Position numbers and translations under genes: made by a program. The notes under the pieces were generated by a model. It saw nothing but the letters and a program-made list of their open reading frames with translations, was not told the origin of the DNA and did not search any database. DNA of 64,000 nt from Phytomonospora endophytica. GTDB taxonomy: Bacteria > Actinomycetota > Actinomycetes > Mycobacteriales > Micromonosporaceae. The stretch's first letter is position 1; the number at the start of each line of letters is the position of its first letter. Positions 17,401 through 25,912 of this stretch are shown here, piece after piece. The stretch lies in assembly GCF_014202425.1 (NCBI RefSeq), contig NZ_JACHGT010000006.1:62001-126000 (forward strand). The letters are read 5' to 3'.

Positions 17401-17543
17401 CCGGCTTCATATGCTTCGCTGCCCGGGACACCCGGGTCAGCCTGGGCGCTACCTGTGCCCACCAGCGCGAAGGCGGTGACCGCCGCGGTGGTGAAAGCAA
17501 GCGCCGCCGGGCGTTTAAACCCGGCCACTCGCTGTGACGACAC
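14457..17543 (-). CDS. Secreted S8 subtilisin-like serine peptidase with PA insert and Fn3-like tail
   Basis: The chosen GTG start at 17543 has a GGAGGAGG ribosome site 10 bases upstream and gives 1028 residues; a GTG 30 bases further upstream is possible. An N-terminal Sec signal (FKRPAALAFTTAAVTAFALV, cleavage near SAQA-DP) is followed by an I9-type inhibitor propeptide (about 45-150). The peptidase has Asp188 (GIVDSGYW), His273 (GGHGSHTAST), oxyanion Asn379 (ASAGNSG) and Ser598 (QGTSMSSPHIAG), interrupted by a protease-associated domain (about 420-540). The tail has an fn3-like domain (VTRTVTNVGTKTETYF) and further beta domains. It degrades extracellular protein. Expression may involve the dyad at 17583-17597. 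Confidence 0.93.
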   Translation of the reverse strand: MSSQRVAGFKRPAALAFTTAAVTAFALVGTGSAQADPGVPGSEAYEAGTYLVQVAGLPVASYDGGISGYAATKPAEGEGLSSTDPAVQAYEGYLAQAQESVLTKVPGADKIYSYDTTFNGFAVKLTATEATAMAKTNGVTNMWKNELHAPDTSSTPDFLGLTGANGVWETQYGGDENAGSGVVVGIVDSGYWPENPSFAPLPEPRPEGEDEAVYGGARGFTGTCDQGSDEDPTANVECNNKVIGARYFGEGIKASSTPPVEGEFDSPRDFGGHGSHTASTAAGNHGVDASIDGTPVGKISGMAPAARLSIYKACWETIDPDACATTVDLVAAIEQATTDGVDVINYSISGSSTYVVDPVEIAFLNAAAAGVFVAASAGNSGPGASTVAHNSPWLTTVAASTHDRDFQAAALLGDGQKLTGAGRGAALPSTDVVLAKDIPAAGASASDANLCVIGALDPAKAAGKIVACQRGVNARTDKSIAVKQAGGVGMIQFNVPGGAADIAADFQVVPSVHVNAATGTKLLNYLKSTKTPTASLEAGKQVSKRAPEMAGFSSAGPANAGGGDLLKPDITAPGVDVIAAVAPPGNNGNNYSSYQGTSMSSPHIAGLAALIIGKHPDWSPMAVKSAMMTTASQTDNTGKPIQRGGHNATPLDFGAGHVAIAKAFDPGLVYDSNPVEWVQYACGLGQWQLLQGGAEMCAEPDPESNSGGVGSIDPSDLNYASISVGDLAGKQTVTRTVTNVGTKTETYFATIEAPAGTKVSVDKQSITLRPGASATFKVTITRTTAALEQYSFGSLTWRSLKGKTVRSPIAVRSVALSAPAEATGTGTDGSVKLSVKPGFSGTLKSVATALAPDQAATLPLKTGGEGFDPANPATSDRVGKVELSVPDDAVFARFSTANADFAQYGEGTDVDLFVFQKVGDELVYLGNSAAGGSDESVTLPAGADYVLFVDLYAAPVASLDVPVHTWVVGGEGADLTVNPASAKVTTGTAVDVTASWTGLQADGNYLGAVFYLDGANEQVGYTVLNVTS

Positions 17544-17582
17544 TAGTTGTTGCCTCCTCCGAAGCGCGATCACACGAACGCG

Positions 17583-17597
17583 CTAGGCGGAGCCTAG
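17583..17597. promoter_or_regulatory. Inverted repeat upstream of the subtilase
   Basis: CTAGGC (17583-17588), GGA, GCCTAG (17592-17597), a perfect 6-bp dyad 40 bases before the subtilase start in an unusually A+T-rich 145-base gap. It could be an operator; no regulator is adjacent. Confidence 0.35.
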
Positions 17598-17688
17598 GGA
17601 AAACGCAGTGCTCGGGAAATATGTCACAAGCACTTGATCAGCATTAGTGATCTGGGCGTTATCAAATCGAGATCTGTAATTGTGTTAT

Positions 17689-18462
17689 TCAGTTTGTGAG
17701 CCAGCTGAGCTGTTCTTTGAAAAGGGCGAATCCGACGAAGGCCACAATGTCGAGGAGGGCGTGGGCGACGACGAGTCCGCCGATCCGGCCGGTGCGCTTG
17801 TACCAGTAACCGAAGACCAGCCCCATGACGAAATTGCCCACGAATCCACCGAAACCCTGATAGAGGTGGTAGGCGCCTCGCAGGGTCGCGCTGGACAGGA
17901 TCACCGCGACCGTCCCGTACCGCATCTGCCGGAGCCGGGTCATGAGGTACCCGACGACCACGACCTCCTCCAGCAGCGAGTTCTGCACCGCCGCGAGGAT
18001 CAGGACCGGCACGGCCCACCACACGCCCGGCAGGGCCTCGGCGACGACGGTGGTGTTCAGCCCGAGCTCGCGCGCGACGAAGTACAGCGCCAGGCCCGGG
18101 ATGCCGATCAGGGCGGTGAGGCCGACGCCGCTGCCGAGGTCGAAGAGCGGGCGGCGCAGGTCGAGGCCGATGGTCCGCCAGGGGCTGACGCCGTCCCGCG
18201 CGAGAAGATGGACGGCGAAGGCGGCCGGGACGAGCGCGAAGACGATGCCGAGGAGCTGGTAGGTCAGGTCGAGCCACGGGCGGCCGGGCGCGGCCGAGCC
18301 GTTGAGGGTCGAGGTCGCCTGGGCGAGCCCGCCGGGGGCGGTGAGCTTGGCGATGATGCTGACCAGCGAGTACACCGCCGACTGGCCGAGCGAGATGGCC
18401 AGGACCAGCAGGACCTCGGTGCCGCGCTGCCGGCGCAGGGGGTCGGCGGTGGCTGTCGTCAT
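17689..18462 (-). CDS. CPBP-family intramembrane metalloprotease (CAAX protease-like)
   Basis: Encodes 257 residues starting MTTATADPLRRQRGTEVLLV with about seven or eight hydrophobic helices. The CPBP motifs are present: the double glutamate in NSLLEEVVVVGYLMTRLRQM, RGAYHLYQGFGGF with the histidine, and VVAHALLDIVAFVGFAL with HxxxD. These are the zinc/active-site elements of Rce1-like integral membrane proteases that process prenylated or bacteriocin-type peptides, or act in immunity to them; the substrate here is unknown. It is divergent from the polytopic membrane gene at 18598 and upstream of nothing else on its strand, so it is probably monocistronic. Confidence 0.85.
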   Translation of the reverse strand: MTTATADPLRRQRGTEVLLVLAISLGQSAVYSLVSIIAKLTAPGGLAQATSTLNGSAAPGRPWLDLTYQLLGIVFALVPAAFAVHLLARDGVSPWRTIGLDLRRPLFDLGSGVGLTALIGIPGLALYFVARELGLNTTVVAEALPGVWWAVPVLILAAVQNSLLEEVVVVGYLMTRLRQMRYGTVAVILSSATLRGAYHLYQGFGGFVGNFVMGLVFGYWYKRTGRIGGLVVAHALLDIVAFVGFALFKEQLSWLTN

Positions 18463-18597
18463 GCCAGGGAAGGGTACGGGGTGGCGTCGCCGTGGGCACC
18501 CAGGAAGCACTCAGCCGGGGTTATTCACCCTACTTCGTATACTCACTGCGGCCACGCGCACGGAGCGGCGGCCAGAGCTATAGACGGAGGTCGATCT

Positions 18598-20388
18598 GTG
18601 CGCAGTCGCTGGCGTGCCCTTGGAGCCCGGCTGCGCCCACACCGGCTTCCCCTCGCGGTGTTCTTCCTGGCCTCGGTGTGGGTGATCTCGAACCTCTGGC
18701 TCGACCCGGCCGGCCGGATCATGAGCAACAACCCCGGCGGCGACCAGGAGCTGTTCGAGTGGATGCTCGAACACGCGGCCTACTCGATCACGCACTGGCA
18801 GAACCCGCTGGGCACGACGCTGCTCAATGCGCCGGACGGCGTCAACCTCATGGCGAACACCTCGGTGATCGCCATCGGGACGCTCTTCGCGCCGATCACG
18901 ATCGCCTTCGGGGCGCCGTTCGCCTACACCCTGGCGATGACGCTCGGACTGTTCGGGACCGCGGCGACCTGGTACTACGTGATGGTCAAGCGGCTGCGCC
19001 TGTCGCGCATCGCGGCCTTCGCCGGCGCGGCGATCTGCGCCTTCGGCCCGGCGACGATGTCGCACGCCAACGCGCACCTCAACTTCACCGCGATGGTGCT
19101 CGTCCCGCTGATCGTCAACCAGATCCTGCGCCTGCGCGAACCGGGCCGGACCTGGCGCGGCGGCGTCGCCCTCGGCCTGCTGATCGTCGTGCAGATGTTC
19201 ATCGGTGAGGAGATCGTCTTCCTCATCGCGCTGTTCATGATGGTCTTCACGCTCTTCTACGCCTTCATTCGCTGGGACGACGTCCGCGAGTGGATCCCGC
19301 GCTACGTCAGGGGTCTGGGCGTCGCGGCGGTCATCGGCGTGGTCCTGCTGGCCTACCCGCTGTGGTACCAGTTCTTCGGTCCCCAGTCCTATGTGGGCAT
19401 TCCCTGGGCCGCGCGTGCCTTCGAGGCCGACGTCGCCTCCTACGTCGCGCTCCCGACCGGCTCGATCGCCGGAACCCTGCAACCGCCGGGGTTCTCCCTG
19501 CGGCACAACCCGACCGAGGAGAACACCTTCTACGGCTGGGGACTGGCGCTGCTGGTCATCGTCTTCGCGGTGTGGCTGTGGCGGCGGCATCCGGCGTTGC
19601 GCGCGGCGGTGCTGACCAGCCTGGTGTTCATGCTCTTCTCCTTCGGCCCCGAAGTGAAGATCAACGGCTGGTGGACCGGGATCCCCGGCCCCTACTCGCT
19701 CGTCGAGCACGTCCCGCTGATCGACTCGACGCTCCCGACCCGCCTGAGCCTGCCGCTGCTGCCGGTCGTGGCGCTGCTCGTCGCCTACGGCATCGACCAG
19801 GTGCGCTCGCTCGGGCACGGACGCGTCAAACCGCGCCTGTCGGAGGAGTCGGTCTACCGCAACCTGCGCATCGGCTGGTTCGCCGCGGTGACGGTCGCGG
19901 TGATCCCCCTGCTGCCGCTGCCGGTCGTCACCTCCGAGCGCTCCGGCATCCCCGAGTTCTTCACCGCCGGCACGTGGGACGACTACGTCGACGACGGCCG
20001 CACCCTCATCCCCGTGCCGCTGCCCGGCGAGGTGAACTGGACCGGCATGCGCTGGCAGGTCGCCGCCGATCTCGGCTTCGCGATCCCGCTCGGCGCCTTC
20101 ATCGGCCCGCATCCCGAGACCGGCGACGGCATGTGGAGCGGTCCGCGCAACCCGACGGCGAGCCTGCTGTTCTGGGTCGACCGCACCGGGCAGGTCCCCG
20201 AGATCACGCCCGCGCACATCATCCAGGCCCGCATCGACCTCCAGGAGTGGAAGGCCGACGCCGTCGTGCTCGCCGACACGCCCTCGCAGGCGGCGCTGCT
20301 GAGCACGCTGACGGACCTGCTGGGTGAAGGCGAGCAGGTCGAGGGCGTGTGGGTGTGGGACGTGCGGGCGCTGACGCGAACGGCTTGA
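18598..20388 (+). CDS. Polytopic membrane protein, GT-C glycosyltransferase-like
   Basis: GTG at 18598 has GGAGG at 18586-18590 and gives 596 residues. A short basic N-terminus leads to one helix, then a periplasmic/extracellular loop MSNNPGGDQELFEWMLEHAA, then ten or more helices and a soluble C-terminal domain of about 130 residues (GTWDDYVDDGRTLIPVPLPG). The early acidic loop after helix 1 and the architecture resemble GT-C polyprenyl-phosphate-sugar glycosyltransferases of actinomycete envelopes, but no family-specific motif is certain. TATACT at 18538-18543 is a candidate -10. It would work in the plasma membrane, facing outward. Its stop codon overlaps the TTGACA promoter of the next gene. 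Confidence 0.75.
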   Translation: MRSRWRALGARLRPHRLPLAVFFLASVWVISNLWLDPAGRIMSNNPGGDQELFEWMLEHAAYSITHWQNPLGTTLLNAPDGVNLMANTSVIAIGTLFAPITIAFGAPFAYTLAMTLGLFGTAATWYYVMVKRLRLSRIAAFAGAAICAFGPATMSHANAHLNFTAMVLVPLIVNQILRLREPGRTWRGGVALGLLIVVQMFIGEEIVFLIALFMMVFTLFYAFIRWDDVREWIPRYVRGLGVAAVIGVVLLAYPLWYQFFGPQSYVGIPWAARAFEADVASYVALPTGSIAGTLQPPGFSLRHNPTEENTFYGWGLALLVIVFAVWLWRRHPALRAAVLTSLVFMLFSFGPEVKINGWWTGIPGPYSLVEHVPLIDSTLPTRLSLPLLPVVALLVAYGIDQVRSLGHGRVKPRLSEESVYRNLRIGWFAAVTVAVIPLLPLPVVTSERSGIPEFFTAGTWDDYVDDGRTLIPVPLPGEVNWTGMRWQVAADLGFAIPLGAFIGPHPETGDGMWSGPRNPTASLLFWVDRTGQVPEITPAHIIQARIDLQEWKADAVVLADTPSQAALLSTLTDLLGEGEQVEGVWVWDVRALTRTA

Positions 20389-20415
20389 CATTGACCCGAG
20401 GTCAAGGTGGACGCT
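20385..20415 (+). promoter_or_regulatory. MerR-type promoter with operator in an extended spacer
   Basis: TTGACA at 20385-20390 is followed by the perfect dyad TTGACC-CGA-GGTCAA (20391-20405) and a -10-like GACGCT at about 20409-20414, giving an 18-19-base spacer. A dyad centred between -35 and -10 with a lengthened spacer is the hallmark of promoters activated by MerR-family proteins. A MerR gene is second in the resulting operon. Transcription would begin near 20421, at the ATG, so the mRNA is leaderless. Confidence 0.8.
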
Positions 20416-20421
20416 CGCGCC

Positions 20422-21207
20422 ATGAACGACACCGAAAAGGCCTGGACCGGCATGCTCCCGGTCGATGACACCGCCCTCGCCGTCACCGACACCGGCGGCT
20501 CCGGCACGCCCGTCGTCTACCTCAACGGTTCCTATGGGAGCCGCCGCCACTGGCGTCCCGTCGTCGGTGAACTCGGCGCCGGGTGGCGCCACGTCACCTA
20601 TGACGAGCGGGGGCGCGGGAGGTCGGGGCTGTCGGCCGACTACTCCTTCGAGGCGTGCGTCCGCGACCTCGACGCGGTCCTCACGGCTCGCGGGATCGCG
20701 CGGCCGCTGCTCGTGGGGTGGTCGTACGGCGCGCTCCTCGGCGTGCACTGGGCGGTCCGGCATCCCGATCGCGTCGCCGGTGTGGTCGGCGTCGACGGGC
20801 CCTATCCGACCGGCTGGACCGAGGAGGCCGACCTGGAGAACATCCGGCGGTTGTTCCGGAAGGCCCGGTGGCTGCTGCCGGTGGCGCGCCTGTTCGGGAA
20901 CGCGGGCCGGATGAGCGGTGAGGGGCACGTGGAGATCGCCATCGAGGCCCACCGGCTGCACGCCGAGCTCAATCCCGTCCTGGACGCGGTGACGGTTCCG
21001 GTCCGTTACGTCGTCGCCTCGGGGGAGGCCTTCGGCAGTTCGGGCACGCTTCAGCGGGACATGCGCAAGACCCTCGATCCGGTGCTCCTGCGCAACCCGA
21101 GGCTCACGGTGGCGGCGAAGGCCGCGGGCAACCACGGCACGGTCGTCCGCAAGGACTTTCGCGTGATCGCCGGGGTGGTCCGCGACCTGGCGGGAGAGGT
21201 CGGCTGA
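20422..21207 (+). CDS. Alpha/beta hydrolase
   Basis: ATG at 20422 coincides with the predicted transcription start, giving 261 residues; an upstream GTG (20407) lies inside the operator and is unlikely. Fold features: VVYLNGSYGSRRHWRPVVGE (strand and oxyanion region in place of HG), VTYDERGRGRSGLSAD, and the nucleophile elbow LLVGWSYGALLGVHW with Ser in G-W-S-Y-G; the acid residue is probably in a GVDGPYP or ASGEAFG loop and His near AAGNHGTVV. It hydrolyses an ester, amide or related bond in the cytoplasm; substrate unknown. It forms an operon with the MerR gene (4-base gap) and is presumably induced by the MerR ligand. Confidence 0.85.
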   Translation: MNDTEKAWTGMLPVDDTALAVTDTGGSGTPVVYLNGSYGSRRHWRPVVGELGAGWRHVTYDERGRGRSGLSADYSFEACVRDLDAVLTARGIARPLLVGWSYGALLGVHWAVRHPDRVAGVVGVDGPYPTGWTEEADLENIRRLFRKARWLLPVARLFGNAGRMSGEGHVEIAIEAHRLHAELNPVLDAVTVPVRYVVASGEAFGSSGTLQRDMRKTLDPVLLRNPRLTVAAKAAGNHGTVVRKDFRVIAGVVRDLAGEVG

Positions 21208-21211
21208 GGCC

Positions 21212-21985
21212 ATGAGGGACGGCGTCACGATCGGCCGGGCGGCGGCCTTCGCGGGAGTCACGATCAAGACCGTGCGGCACTATCACAAGCACGGTCTTGT
21301 TCCCGAACCACCGCGTGACTCCTCCGGGTACCGCCGCTACCGTTCGGCCGACCTGCTGCGGCTCGTCCAGGTCCGGACGCTGGCCGCCGCCGGGGTGCCG
21401 CTGACCGAGGTCGGGCCCCTGCTCGACGTCGACGGCGACCGCTTCACCACGGCCCTCGCCGACGTCGAGCGGCGTCTCACCGAACGCATCGAGGAGCTGG
21501 CCGCCCGGCGGGACACGCTGCGCCGGCTGGCCCACGGCGACCGGGCACTGCTGCCCGAACGCGCCTGCCGGCTGCTCGACCGCGGTGTCGAACTCGGCCT
21601 CACCCCCGAGGAGATCGAGGCCCACCGTGAAGGCATGGTCCTCATGCGCGCCCTCGTGCCCGACGCCTTCGAGGACTACCTCGGCCACGCCGAGGAGGTG
21701 CTCGCCGACACGCGCTTCATGGCGCTGAACAGAGAGTGCTGGGCCGCCAAGGACCTGGCGCCCGACGACCCCCGCGTCGAGGAGCTGGCCACCGCGATGG
21801 CGGAGTGCTTCCTGGCCAACCCGGTGCTGCTGGGCTTCTCGATGGATCTCCAGGCCCGCACCGACACCGCCGGGTACGGGCTGCTCAACCACCACGGCGA
21901 GGACCACGGGCCGGCGATGGCGCGGCTGACATCGCTCGTCGAGAAGAGGCTGCGGGCGGCGGGCGTGACCATCCCGTACCAGTGA
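21212..21985 (+). CDS. MerR-family transcriptional regulator
   Basis: Encodes 257 residues. The N-terminal winged helix-turn-helix is clear: TIGRAAAFAGVTIKTVRHYH, then GLVPEPPRDSSGYRRYRSAD and LLRLVQVRTLAAAGVPLTEV. A dimerisation coiled coil follows (about 85-115, VERRLTERIEELAARRDTLR) and a larger C-terminal effector domain of about 130 residues, longer than in metal-sensing MerR proteins and without a cysteine metal site, so an organic ligand is more likely. The dyad promoter at 20385-20415 makes autoactivation of the hydrolase-merR operon likely. Confidence 0.9.
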   Translation: MRDGVTIGRAAAFAGVTIKTVRHYHKHGLVPEPPRDSSGYRRYRSADLLRLVQVRTLAAAGVPLTEVGPLLDVDGDRFTTALADVERRLTERIEELAARRDTLRRLAHGDRALLPERACRLLDRGVELGLTPEEIEAHREGMVLMRALVPDAFEDYLGHAEEVLADTRFMALNRECWAAKDLAPDDPRVEELATAMAECFLANPVLLGFSMDLQARTDTAGYGLLNHHGEDHGPAMARLTSLVEKRLRAAGVTIPYQ

Positions 21986-22044
21986 ACGGGGCCGCGCCCG
22001 CTCGACGGCCGGGGGGTAGCGGGCGTCGTGGCACAATCGGCCCA

Positions 22045-25000
22045 ATGCAGATCGGGATGCTCGGACCCTTCGAGGTGCGCACGGACGACGGCGGTCTCGC
22101 CGACGTCCCGGGCGCCCGCCTGCGCGGGCTGCTCATCGCCCTGGCGCTCAACCCGGGGCACGTCGTCCCGAAGGGCTCGCTGGTCGACTGGATCTGGGGC
22201 GAGCAGCCGCCCTCGGACGCCGCCAACGCCCTCCAGCGCCTGGTCTCCCGCCTGCGGAAGGTCCTGCCCGAAGGCTCCGTCGAGGGCCACACCGACGGTT
22301 ACCGCCTCAACGCCGGACCCGACGACGTCGACGCCGTGCGCTTCGAGCGCCTCGTCGGCCGGGCCCGCGAGGACGACGAGTCGCAGCGGGTCCGGCGTCT
22401 GCGCGAGGCCCTCGGGTTGTGGCGCGGCTCGGCCATGCAGGACGTCGGGCTGCCCGAGAGCGCGGCCTTCGACGCGGCCGTCACGCGCCTCGAACGCCTG
22501 CGCCTGACGGCCATGGAGGACCGTTACGACGCCGAGGTCGGCCTCGGGCACGGCGCCGAACTGGTCACCGAGCTCACCGACCTGGTCGCCGCCAACCCGG
22601 TCCGCGAACGTCTCGTCGCCGCCCTCATGCGCGCCCTCGTCGCCAGCGGCCGCGACAGCGAGGCCCTGCTGGTCTACCAGCGCACCAGCGAGCTCCTCGG
22701 CGACGAGCTCGGCGTCGATCCCTCGCCGGAGCTGTCGGCCCTGCACGTCGCGTTGTTGCGCGGCGAACTCGGCGGCCGCGAGGAGAACCGTAAGACCAAC
22801 CTCCGCGCCGAGCTGACCAGCTACATCGGCAAGGAGGCCGACCTGGCCGCCGTCTCCGAGCTCATCGGCGAGCACCGGCTCACGACCCTCATCGGGCCCG
22901 GTGGTTCGGGCAAGACGCGCCTGGCCACCGAGACGGGCCGCACCCTCCTCGGTGACCTCCCCGACGGTGCCTGGCTCGTCGAGCTGGCCCCCATCGGCCC
23001 CGACGACGACGTCGCCCAGGCCACGATCGCGGCCCTCGGACTCCGCGACGCGCTGCTCGGCGACGCGACGAACGCCGAGCCCGCCGACCGGCTCGTCGCC
23101 GCCATCCGCGAGCGCGACGCCCTGCTGATCCTCGACAACTGCGAGCACGTCATCGAGACGGCCGCGGCCTTCGCCCACCGCGTCCTCGGCGAGTGCCGCC
23201 GCCTGCGGATCCTCGCGACCAGCCGCGAACCCCTCGGCATCACCGGTGAGGCGCTGTGGCCGGTCGCGCCCCTGGCCCTCCCCGCCGCCGGGGCCGACGC
23301 CGCCGCGGCCGAGTCGTCCCCGGCCGTCATGCTGCTGCTCGACCGCGCCCGCGCGGTCCACAAGGACCTCACGGTCGACGCGCTCACCCTGTCGACGCTG
23401 GTGCGGATCTGCCGCACCCTCGACGGCATGCCCCTGGCGATCGAGCTGGCCGCGGCGAGGCTGCGCACGATGTCCGTCGACCAGCTCGCCGAGCGCCTCG
23501 ACGACCGTTTCCGCCTCCTCACCGGTGGCAGCCGCACGGCCCTGCCCCGCCACCGCACCCTGCGCGCGATGGTCGACTGGAGCTGGGAGCTGCTCAGCGA
23601 CGCCGAACGGACGGTCCTGCGCAGGCTCTCGGTCTTCCACGGCGGCGCGAGCCTGGAGGCCGCCGAGAAGGTCTGCGCCGGTGAGGCCGTCGAGGACTAC
23701 GAGGTCCTCGACCTCCTCGACGCCCTCGCCGAGAAGTCCCTCGTCGTCGTCCAGGGTGAAGGCGCCGCCCGCTACCGCATGCTCGGCACCATCAAGGAGT
23801 ACGCCCAGCAGCGACTCGCCGAGGCGGGGGAGACCGACCTCGCCCGCCGTGCGCACCTGGCCTTCTTCACCGAGCTCACCAACACCGCCGAACCGCACCT
23901 CCGTCGCGCCGACCAGGTCGACTGGCTCGGCAGGGTCCAGGCCGAGCACGACAACATCGTCGCCGCCATGCGCGGTGCCATCGCCGCCGGCGAGGCGCCC
24001 GAGGCGATGCGGCTCGCGGCGGGCTGCGGCTGGTACTGGTGGCTCGGCGGCAGCCGGGCCGAGGGCATGGAACTGCTGACGGCCGCCACCGAACTGCCGG
24101 GCGAGGTGCCCGGGGACATCCGCGCCACCGTCTACGCCCTCATCACCATGTTCCTCAACACCGGCCCGAGCGACGCGCACGCCGCCGCCGAGTGGATCCG
24201 GCGGTCCTACGAACTCGTCAAGGACCACCCGCGCGGCCACCCCGCGCTCGGCCTCGTCGTCGCCAGTGAGCGCCTCCTGCACGGGCCCGAGGGCTTCGTC
24301 AGCGCCTTCGAACCGGTGCTCGCCGACCCCGACCCGTGGGTGCGGGCGCTCGCCCGCCTCCAGACGGGCAAGATGCGGATCGTGCTCGGCGTCGAGGTCG
24401 ACCTCGCCGAGACCTATGTCGCCCAGGCCCTCGCCGAGTTCCGCGCGCTCGGCGAGCGCTTCGGGATCTCCTTCGCGCTGACCGAGCTGGCCGACCTGCT
24501 CGCCGGGCGCGGTGAACTGGTTCGGGCCTGCGAGTACTACGAGGAGGCGATCGCGGCGATCGCCGAACTGGGCGTCGAGGACGACGTGATCCGGATGCGC
24601 GGCCGGCAGGCGCTGATGTACTGGATCTCGGGCGACGAGGATGCCAGCGCGGTCGCCCTGGCGGAGGCCGAGCGGGGCGCCCAGCGGGTCACCTGGCCGG
24701 GCACGCTCGCGCAGCTGGCCATGGAGCGGGCGATGCTCGCGCGCTGGAGCAGTGACGCCGACGAGGCCCTGCGGCAGCTCGACATCCTGCGGACCGCGCT
24801 GGGGCCGGAGGCGGAGCGCCCGAACATCGTCGCGACGACGCACGACCTGCTGGGGTACCTCGCCGAGGACCTCGAACTGGCCCGTGCGGAGCACGCGGCG
24901 GCGATCGCGGCGGCCGACGAGTCGGCGCACGCGATGATCATCGCGCAGTCGCTGGTCGGGGTGGCCGACCTGGCGCTGCGCCTCGACGAGCCCGAGCAGG

Positions 25001-25182
25001 CGGCGCGGCTGGTCGAGGCCAGCTATGTCGTACGCGGACGGCCCGACCGTTTCCAGCCGGACTCCGCGCGCATCGAGCGGGTGGTGCGAAGCCGCCTCGG
25101 GGACACGGGGTACACCGAGGCGGCGGCGGAAGGGGCGGGCGTGGACTGGCGGGAACTGGTCGCGGTCACGCTCGCTTCGTGA
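22045..25182 (+). CDS. AfsR/SARP-like regulator: OmpR-type HTH, BTAD, NB-ARC-like ATPase and TPR domains
   Basis: Encodes 1045 residues from ATG 22045. Residues 1-95 form an OmpR/PhoB-like winged helix (MQIGMLGPFEVRTDDGG, RLRGLLIALALNPGHVV, SRLRKVLPEGSVEGHTDGYR), 96-240 the bacterial transcriptional activator domain (YQRTSELLGDELGVDPSPEL), then an STAND-type ATPase with Walker A GPGGSGKT at 284-291, Walker B LILDN at 361-365 and CRTLDGMPLAIELAAARLR, and TPR-like helices to the end. Such proteins activate antibiotic or export genes. CACAAT at 22032-22037 ends 7 bases before the ATG, suggesting a leaderless transcript. It is convergent with, and overlaps by 17 bases, the exporter operon. Confidence 0.93.
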   Translation: MQIGMLGPFEVRTDDGGLADVPGARLRGLLIALALNPGHVVPKGSLVDWIWGEQPPSDAANALQRLVSRLRKVLPEGSVEGHTDGYRLNAGPDDVDAVRFERLVGRAREDDESQRVRRLREALGLWRGSAMQDVGLPESAAFDAAVTRLERLRLTAMEDRYDAEVGLGHGAELVTELTDLVAANPVRERLVAALMRALVASGRDSEALLVYQRTSELLGDELGVDPSPELSALHVALLRGELGGREENRKTNLRAELTSYIGKEADLAAVSELIGEHRLTTLIGPGGSGKTRLATETGRTLLGDLPDGAWLVELAPIGPDDDVAQATIAALGLRDALLGDATNAEPADRLVAAIRERDALLILDNCEHVIETAAAFAHRVLGECRRLRILATSREPLGITGEALWPVAPLALPAAGADAAAAESSPAVMLLLDRARAVHKDLTVDALTLSTLVRICRTLDGMPLAIELAAARLRTMSVDQLAERLDDRFRLLTGGSRTALPRHRTLRAMVDWSWELLSDAERTVLRRLSVFHGGASLEAAEKVCAGEAVEDYEVLDLLDALAEKSLVVVQGEGAARYRMLGTIKEYAQQRLAEAGETDLARRAHLAFFTELTNTAEPHLRRADQVDWLGRVQAEHDNIVAAMRGAIAAGEAPEAMRLAAGCGWYWWLGGSRAEGMELLTAATELPGEVPGDIRATVYALITMFLNTGPSDAHAAAEWIRRSYELVKDHPRGHPALGLVVASERLLHGPEGFVSAFEPVLADPDPWVRALARLQTGKMRIVLGVEVDLAETYVAQALAEFRALGERFGISFALTELADLLAGRGELVRACEYYEEAIAAIAELGVEDDVIRMRGRQALMYWISGDEDASAVALAEAERGAQRVTWPGTLAQLAMERAMLARWSSDADEALRQLDILRTALGPEAERPNIVATTHDLLGYLAEDLELARAEHAAAIAAADESAHAMIIAQSLVGVADLALRLDEPEQAARLVEASYVVRGRPDRFQPDSARIERVVRSRLGDTGYTEAAAEGAGVDWRELVAVTLAS

Positions 25183-25912
25183 AGGACCGGCGCGCCCAGA
25201 CGTAGCCGATGACGGCGATCGCGACACACCAGGCGATCGCGGTGATCGTGTCGGTGGAGTCAGGCGTGCCGGCGAGGAGGCCGCGCAGGGTCTCGATGAT
25301 CGACGTGAAGGGCTGGTACTCGGCGAACTGCTTCAGGCCGGGGCCCATCTTGTCGGCCGGGACGAGCGCGCTGCTGAAGAACGGAAGCATGACCAGCGGC
25401 AGGACGGCCATGCCGGCCGTCTCCGGCGACTTCGCGAACAGGCCGAGCGCGATGGTGAACCAGGCGGCCGCGATGGACAGCAGGAGGACGATCCCGGCGA
25501 CGCCGAGCCAGTCGGTGAAGCTCGCGTTCGGGCTGAGGCCGAGTGCGAAGGCCACGCCGAGCACGGCCGCGATGGCGATCAGGTTGGTCAGGACGCTGGC
25601 GATGACGTGCCCGGTCAGCACCGCGCCGCCCGAGACATCCATGGTCTTGAAGCGGTTGATGATCCCCTTGGTCATGTCGGAGTTCACCGCGGTCGCCACC
25701 GCTCCCAGGCCGTAGCAGACGGCCATGAGGAGCATGCCGGGCGTGGCGTAGTCGACGTAATCGACGCCGACGCTGAAGGCGTCGCCGAGCATGTAGACGA
25801 ACATCAGCATCATCACGACGGGCATGAGCACCGCGTTGAAGACCGAGGTCGGGTTGCGGGTGAGGTGCTTGACGTTGCGGCGGAGCATCACCGCCGAGTG
25901 GGACTTGCTCAT
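25166..25912 (-). CDS. ABC-2 type permease, daunorubicin-resistance DrrB-like
   Basis: Encodes 248 residues with six predicted helices. MLRRNVKHLTRNPTSVFNAV at the N-terminus and RFKTMDVSGGAVLTGHVIAS in the middle are the conserved DrrB/ABC-2 elements, and the C-terminal FAEYQPFTSIIETLRGLLAG is the typical periplasmic-side motif. The gene overlaps the ATPase gene upstream by four bases (ATGA), so the two are translationally coupled and form an exporter for a hydrophobic drug or lipid. The partner ATPase supplies energy; both act in the plasma membrane. The cognate substrate is not readable. Confidence 0.92.
   Translation of the reverse strand: MSKSHSAVMLRRNVKHLTRNPTSVFNAVLMPVVMMLMFVYMLGDAFSVGVDYVDYATPGMLLMAVCYGLGAVATAVNSDMTKGIINRFKTMDVSGGAVLTGHVIASVLTNLIAIAAVLGVAFALGLSPNASFTDWLGVAGIVLLLSIAAAWFTIALGLFAKSPETAGMAVLPLVMLPFFSSALVPADKMGPGLKQFAEYQPFTSIIETLRGLLAGTPDSTDTITAIAWCVAIAVIGYVWARRSFTKRA

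Noticed and set aside
14349-17537. A 1062-residue open frame on the plus strand opposite the subtilase
   Set aside because: The antisense of a clearly recognised secreted peptidase with signal, catalytic triad and terminator; the plus-strand frame is composed of arginine, glycine and valine with no motifs.
21676-25227. An 1183-residue minus-strand frame opposite the AfsR-like regulator
   Set aside because: It mirrors a well-supported plus-strand gene and shows no recognisable domain.
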